Below are positions 61,258-64,000 of a DNA stretch of 64,000 bases, in pieces; positions within the stretch are counted from its first letter, which is position 1; every line of letters begins with the position of its first letter. The position numbers were made by a program, and so were the translations under genes. Source of the stretch: Trinickia soli (GTDB taxonomy: Bacteria; Pseudomonadota; Gammaproteobacteria; Burkholderiales; Burkholderiaceae); contig NZ_PNYB01000002.1 in NCBI RefSeq assembly GCF_002879855.1, positions 310,001 to 374,000 on the forward strand, written 5' to 3'. The notes under the pieces were generated by a model. It was not told the DNA's origin. It did no database searches and worked only from the letters and a program-made list of their open reading frames with translations.

Positions 61258-62163
61258 CTATCGCGTTGCGGTCACGCCGTCGCGTCGCGGCCGCACGATA
61301 TCGATAAACGCAGCCAGATCGGCTTGACCCAGCCCCATCGCCGCACCCAGTCTCAACACCTGCTGCACGGCGCCCACCACCGGCATGACGGCGCCTGTCG
61401 CTTGTGCGGCGTCGCCAACTGTGTCGATGTCTTTCTGGAAGGTTTTTAGAGAACCGATCGGTTCGTGTCCGGCTTCGGTCATGCGCGGCACGAAAGTGCG
61501 CAGCAGAACGGAATCGGCCCAACCTCCCGCGAGCGCCTCGGGCAGCCGCGCCGCATCGATCCCTGCTGCCTGTGCAAGTCCCACCGCTTCGGCGATCCCC
61601 GCGATCGTCGCACAGACGATCGCCTGATTGCACAACTTCGTCATTTGTCCGGCGCCTACGTCCCCCATATGCGTCACGCGCGCCGCATAAGCGCGGATGA
61701 CGGGTTCCAGCGCCGCGACATCGGCAGCGCGGCCGCCCGCCATGACGGCGAGCGTTCCCGCTTGCGCGCCCGGAACGCCACCCGAGACAGGTGCATCGAT
61801 CCAGCCGACACCGAGTTCGGCGGCGCGTGCGGCGAATTCGCGCGTCGCTGCCGGCGCGATGCTCGAATGATCGACAATCCAACGCACGCTTCCCGCACCC
61901 GCATCAGCCGTGTCCGCGCCGAGCAATCCGCCCAAGCCGTAGACGACCTCATCGACCGCGTGCGTGTCGGATACGCACAAAAAAACGGCTTGCGCGTGCG
62001 CTGCCAAAGCACGCGGCGTATCGACGACACGCGCCCCCTCGGCAACCAATGCTTGCGCCTTGGCGCGCGTACGGTTCCAGACCCATACGTGATGGCCCGC
62101 CTGCAGCAAGTGCCGAATCATCGGCGCGCCCATCAAGCCAGGCCCGCAAAATCCGAGTTCCAT
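61258..62163 (-). CDS. NAD(P)-dependent 3-hydroxyisobutyrate dehydrogenase family oxidoreductase
   Basis: A 301-aa beta-hydroxyacid dehydrogenase. N-terminal Rossmann motif [20 protein letters not shown], then [14 protein letters not shown] and [22 protein letters not shown] (substrate-binding SGG), and catalytic Lys in [12 protein letters not shown]. The C-terminal domain contains FQKDIDTV. The normal dinucleotide motif is GxGxMG; here the first residues are CGPGLMG, still consistent. Substrate could be 3-hydroxyisobutyrate, tartronate semialdehyde or a similar short hydroxyacid; neighbours do not decide. Confidence 0.88.
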   Translation of the reverse strand: MELGFCGPGLMGAPMIRHLLQAGHHVWVWNRTRAKAQALVAEGARVVDTPRALAAHAQAVFLCVSDTHAVDEVVYGLGGLLGADTADAGAGSVRWIVDHSSIAPAATREFAARAAELGVGWIDAPVSGGVPGAQAGTLAVMAGGRAADVAALEPVIRAYAARVTHMGDVGAGQMTKLCNQAIVCATIAGIAEAVGLAQAAGIDAARLPEALAGGWADSVLLRTFVPRMTEAGHEPIGSLKTFQKDIDTVGDAAQATGAVMPVVGAVQQVLRLGAAMGLGQADLAAFIDIVRPRRDGVTATR

Positions 62164-62286
62164 CGCTCATACTCCCTTTCGTCGAAAGCCACCCATACTG
62201 CCTCACGCCCGCGAGGCCTGCGGGCATGCACGCGCGTCGTTGCCTATACTGGTTTTTCCATTGTCGACGAAAAGCGGAGAAGACTG

Positions 62287-62496
62287 ATGAACGATCATGT
62301 CTATAAGTACATTGAGCTGACGGGTTCATCGACCAAATCGAGCGACGACGCGGTTCGATGCGCGATCGAGCGGGCTTCGAAGACGCTGCGCAACCTGCAT
62401 TGGTTTGAGGTGACGGAGACGCGCGGCCACATCGAAAACGGGAACGTCGCGCACTGGCAAGTGACGCTGAAGGTGGGCATGCGCCTCGACGACTAG
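62287..62496 (+). CDS. Dodecin
   Basis: A 69-aa dodecin, a small flavin-binding protein that forms a twelve-subunit hollow sphere and buffers free flavin or lumichrome. The family pattern is complete: [32 protein letters not shown] with the flavin-stacking tryptophan, then [27 protein letters not shown] ribosome site precedes ATG 62287. It stands alone between two minus-strand genes. Confidence 0.93.
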   Translation: MNDHVYKYIELTGSSTKSSDDAVRCAIERASKTLRNLHWFEVTETRGHIENGNVAHWQVTLKVGMRLDD

Positions 62497-62570
62497 CGCC
62501 ATGTATGTGGAATGGGCGACGCCCGTTGCGGCGCCGCCCCATTCGTCCGCGCATTGGCACGCGCGAACGA

Positions 62571-63656
62571 TCACTTCGGCAGCGAACCGTCGACGCCTTC
62601 GACGTACCAGTTCAGCCGTTGCAGTTCGGCGTCGCCCAGCGTCTTGCCGGCCGGCACCTTGACAGCACCCGATTGGTCTTTGATCGGGCCCGTGAACACA
62701 TCGCGCTTGCCGCTCGCGATGTCGTCATGCGCCGCCCTCTCGCTGGCGCGCGCGTCTTGCGGCACGGCCGGGTTCAGGTCTTCCAGATCGACGGCTTGCT
62801 GAGGCAGCCCCCACCATACGGGATCGTTCTTCCATTTGCCGTCGAGCACCTGCTGGATCGCGGCCATGTAGTAGACGCCCCAGTGCGCCACCACCGAACC
62901 GAGCGCCGCATCAGGTCCGAACTTCTTCATGTCCGAGTCCCAGCCGAATGCATGGACCTTTTTTTCCTGAGCCGTCGCGAGCGTCGCACTCGAATCCGTG
63001 TTCTGCAGCAGCACATCGGCGCCTTGGCTGATCAGCGTCTCGGCGGCTTGTTTCTCCTTGCCCGGATCGAACCAGCTGTTGATCCAGATCACCTTCGTAT
63101 GGACCTTCGGATTGACCGAGCGGGCGCCCAACGTATAGGCGTTGATGTTGCGCACGACCTCGGGAATCGGCACCGATGCCACGAAGCCGAGCGTGTTCGT
63201 CTTCGTCATCTTGCCCGCGACGATCCCGGCCAGATAGGCGCCCTGATACATGCGCACGTCATAGGTACCGAAATTCTTCGCTTTCTTGTAACCCGTGGCA
63301 TGCAGGAACACCGTATCCGGGAAGTCCTTGGCGACCTTCAACTCGAAATCCTGATAGCCGAAGCTCGAACCGAAGATGATCTTGTTGCCCTTGCTCGCGA
63401 GGTCGCGGAACACACGTTCCGAATCGGCCGATTCGGGTACGTTCTCGACGCGAGTGATCTTGATCTTGTTGCCGAACCTGGCCTCGGCCTGCTTGGAGCC
63501 TTGATCGTGCGCGTAGGTCCAGCCTGCGTCGCCCGGGTTGCCCAGATAGACGAAGGCGACGCCGGGGCCGTCGGCCGCCCGCGCCGCAGGCGCCGCCATG
63601 GCGCCCAGCGCAAGCGCTGCGCCGGCAGCGAGCAGAGTCAACGTTTTTCTTGTCAT
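62571..63656 (-). CDS. BMP-family ABC transporter substrate-binding protein
   Basis: A 361-aa periplasmic binding protein of the basic-membrane-protein family, usually nucleoside or purine import. Signal peptide TLLAAGAALALGAMAAP with cleavage near ARA-AD (residue 27). Conserved parts: FVYLGNPGDAGWTYAHDQG, FGSSFGYQDF, MYQGAYLAGIVAGKMTKT, WINSWFDPGKEKQAAE and LLQNTDSSA. No lipobox cysteine is visible, so it is probably soluble in the periplasm. The permease gene follows upstream-side at 63705 on the same strand and is cut by the window edge. Ligand not determined. Confidence 0.9.
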   Translation of the reverse strand: MTRKTLTLLAAGAALALGAMAAPAARAADGPGVAFVYLGNPGDAGWTYAHDQGSKQAEARFGNKIKITRVENVPESADSERVFRDLASKGNKIIFGSSFGYQDFELKVAKDFPDTVFLHATGYKKAKNFGTYDVRMYQGAYLAGIVAGKMTKTNTLGFVASVPIPEVVRNINAYTLGARSVNPKVHTKVIWINSWFDPGKEKQAAETLISQGADVLLQNTDSSATLATAQEKKVHAFGWDSDMKKFGPDAALGSVVAHWGVYYMAAIQQVLDGKWKNDPVWWGLPQQAVDLEDLNPAVPQDARASERAAHDDIASGKRDVFTGPIKDQSGAVKVPAGKTLGDAELQRLNWYVEGVDGSLPK

Positions 63657-63704
63657 TGAACATCTCCAGTGGTGTGGGGGAATCGGTCGGTTCAGCCGTG
63701 GCGC

Positions 63705-64000
63705 TCAACTTGTGGCGAAAAACGACTTGCCAAGCGAAGCAGGCGCATTGAGTTTGATCGTGTTGGGGTTGCGTGAAATGACCGCCAGCACGACGATCGT
63801 CGCCAGATACGGCAGCATGGCAAGCACCTGGGTCGGCACCGGCACGCCGACTGCCTGCGCGTAGAACTGCAAACCCGTGACCGCGCCGAACAGCAGCGCG
63901 CCAAGCAGCAGACGCCATGGCCGCCATGTCGCAAACACGACTAACGCGAGCGCAATCCAGCCGCGCCCCGACGTCAGTTGTTCTTGCCAAAGATGCAAAT
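63705..64000 (-). CDS. ABC transporter permease, C-terminal fragment (partial)
   Basis: About 98 codons open to the right edge, so the 5' part of the gene is outside the window. The visible part has hydrophobic segments [34 protein letters not shown] and [17 protein letters not shown]-like sequence, with the family ending [10 protein letters not shown] near its start, as in BmpD/YufQ-type permeases that partner BMP-family binding proteins. The stop is 48 bases before the binding-protein start, so the two form one operon. Confidence 0.82.
   Translation of the reverse strand, partial: LHLWQEQLTSGRGWIALALVVFATWRPWRLLLGALLFGAVTGLQFYAQAVGVPVPTQVLAMLPYLATIVVLAVISRNPNTIKLNAPASLGKSFFATS

Noticed and set aside
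1-64000. CRISPR arrays, tRNA/rRNA genes, insertion sequences
   Set aside because: No regularly spaced repeats, cloverleaf-like segments next to CCA ends, or transposase-like proteins were seen on reading.

Overview
The window is about 64 kb of GC-rich (roughly 65%), densely coded DNA. Gene content and order point to a member of the Burkholderiaceae (Burkholderia/Paraburkholderia/Trinickia group): ompR-envZ next to ahpC-ahpD, then ispF-ispD, mfd and argE, plus a PspA gene, dodecin, NnrS, a Bmp-type ABC importer and several chemoreceptors. The genus is an inference from memory of gene order, not a computed placement. I saw no tRNA, rRNA, CRISPR array, transposase or integrase.

Bases 1-20371, minus strand: an almost complete contractile injection system of the extracellular type (eCIS; Afp/PVC-like). 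In transcription order it encodes an AAA+ ATPase (Afp15-like), a DUF4255 terminator/cap protein (Afp16-like), an unrecognised 379-aa protein, a 440-bp AT-rich promoter/leader gap, one sheath, two gp19-type tube proteins, a DUF5908 mini-protein, a LysM baseplate hub protein (Afp7-like), a VgrG-like spike, a PAAR tip, a gp25 wedge protein, a large baseplate-J protein (Afp11-like), a 259-aa fibre-like protein, a second large baseplate protein (Afp12-like), and a CIS tape-measure family protein whose C-terminus runs off the left edge. Most junctions overlap by 1-5 bases (TGATG, TAATG, TTGA). Two sigma70-like promoters and one internal terminator-like hairpin suggest how expression is divided. No lysis genes, holin, portal or capsid are present, which argues against a prophage. 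No dedicated effector or long tail fibre is inside the window.

Bases 20389-32833: accessory metabolism and regulation. A LysR regulator is divergent from a DHA2-type drug exporter. A polyamine block follows: agmatinase divergent from puuD, puuA and a SpuC-like aminotransferase, together able to take agmatine to putrescine and putrescine onward through gamma-glutamyl or direct transamination routes. Then come pncB, nnrS, a small winged-helix-like protein, a squalene/phytoene-synthase relative with altered acidic motifs, and a small exported protein.

Bases 33079-44078: core genome. OmpR-EnvZ, a peroxide-defence pair (ahpC-ahpD) behind a probable OxyR-controlled promoter, isoprenoid genes ispD-ispF, mfd, argE and a threonine-dehydratase-like enzyme.

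Bases 44231-64000: envelope and signalling. A patatin phospholipase, PBP1A, a ribbon-helix-helix protein, PspA with a membrane TPR protein, a Baeyer-Villiger-type monooxygenase, two divergent chemoreceptors, MscL, two tandem sensor kinases, a hypothetical protein, a 3-hydroxyisobutyrate-dehydrogenase-family enzyme, dodecin, and the start of a Bmp nucleoside-type ABC importer cut by the right edge. A composite inverted repeat resembling paired DnaA boxes occurs twice, 4 kb apart (44096-44131 and 48144-48188).
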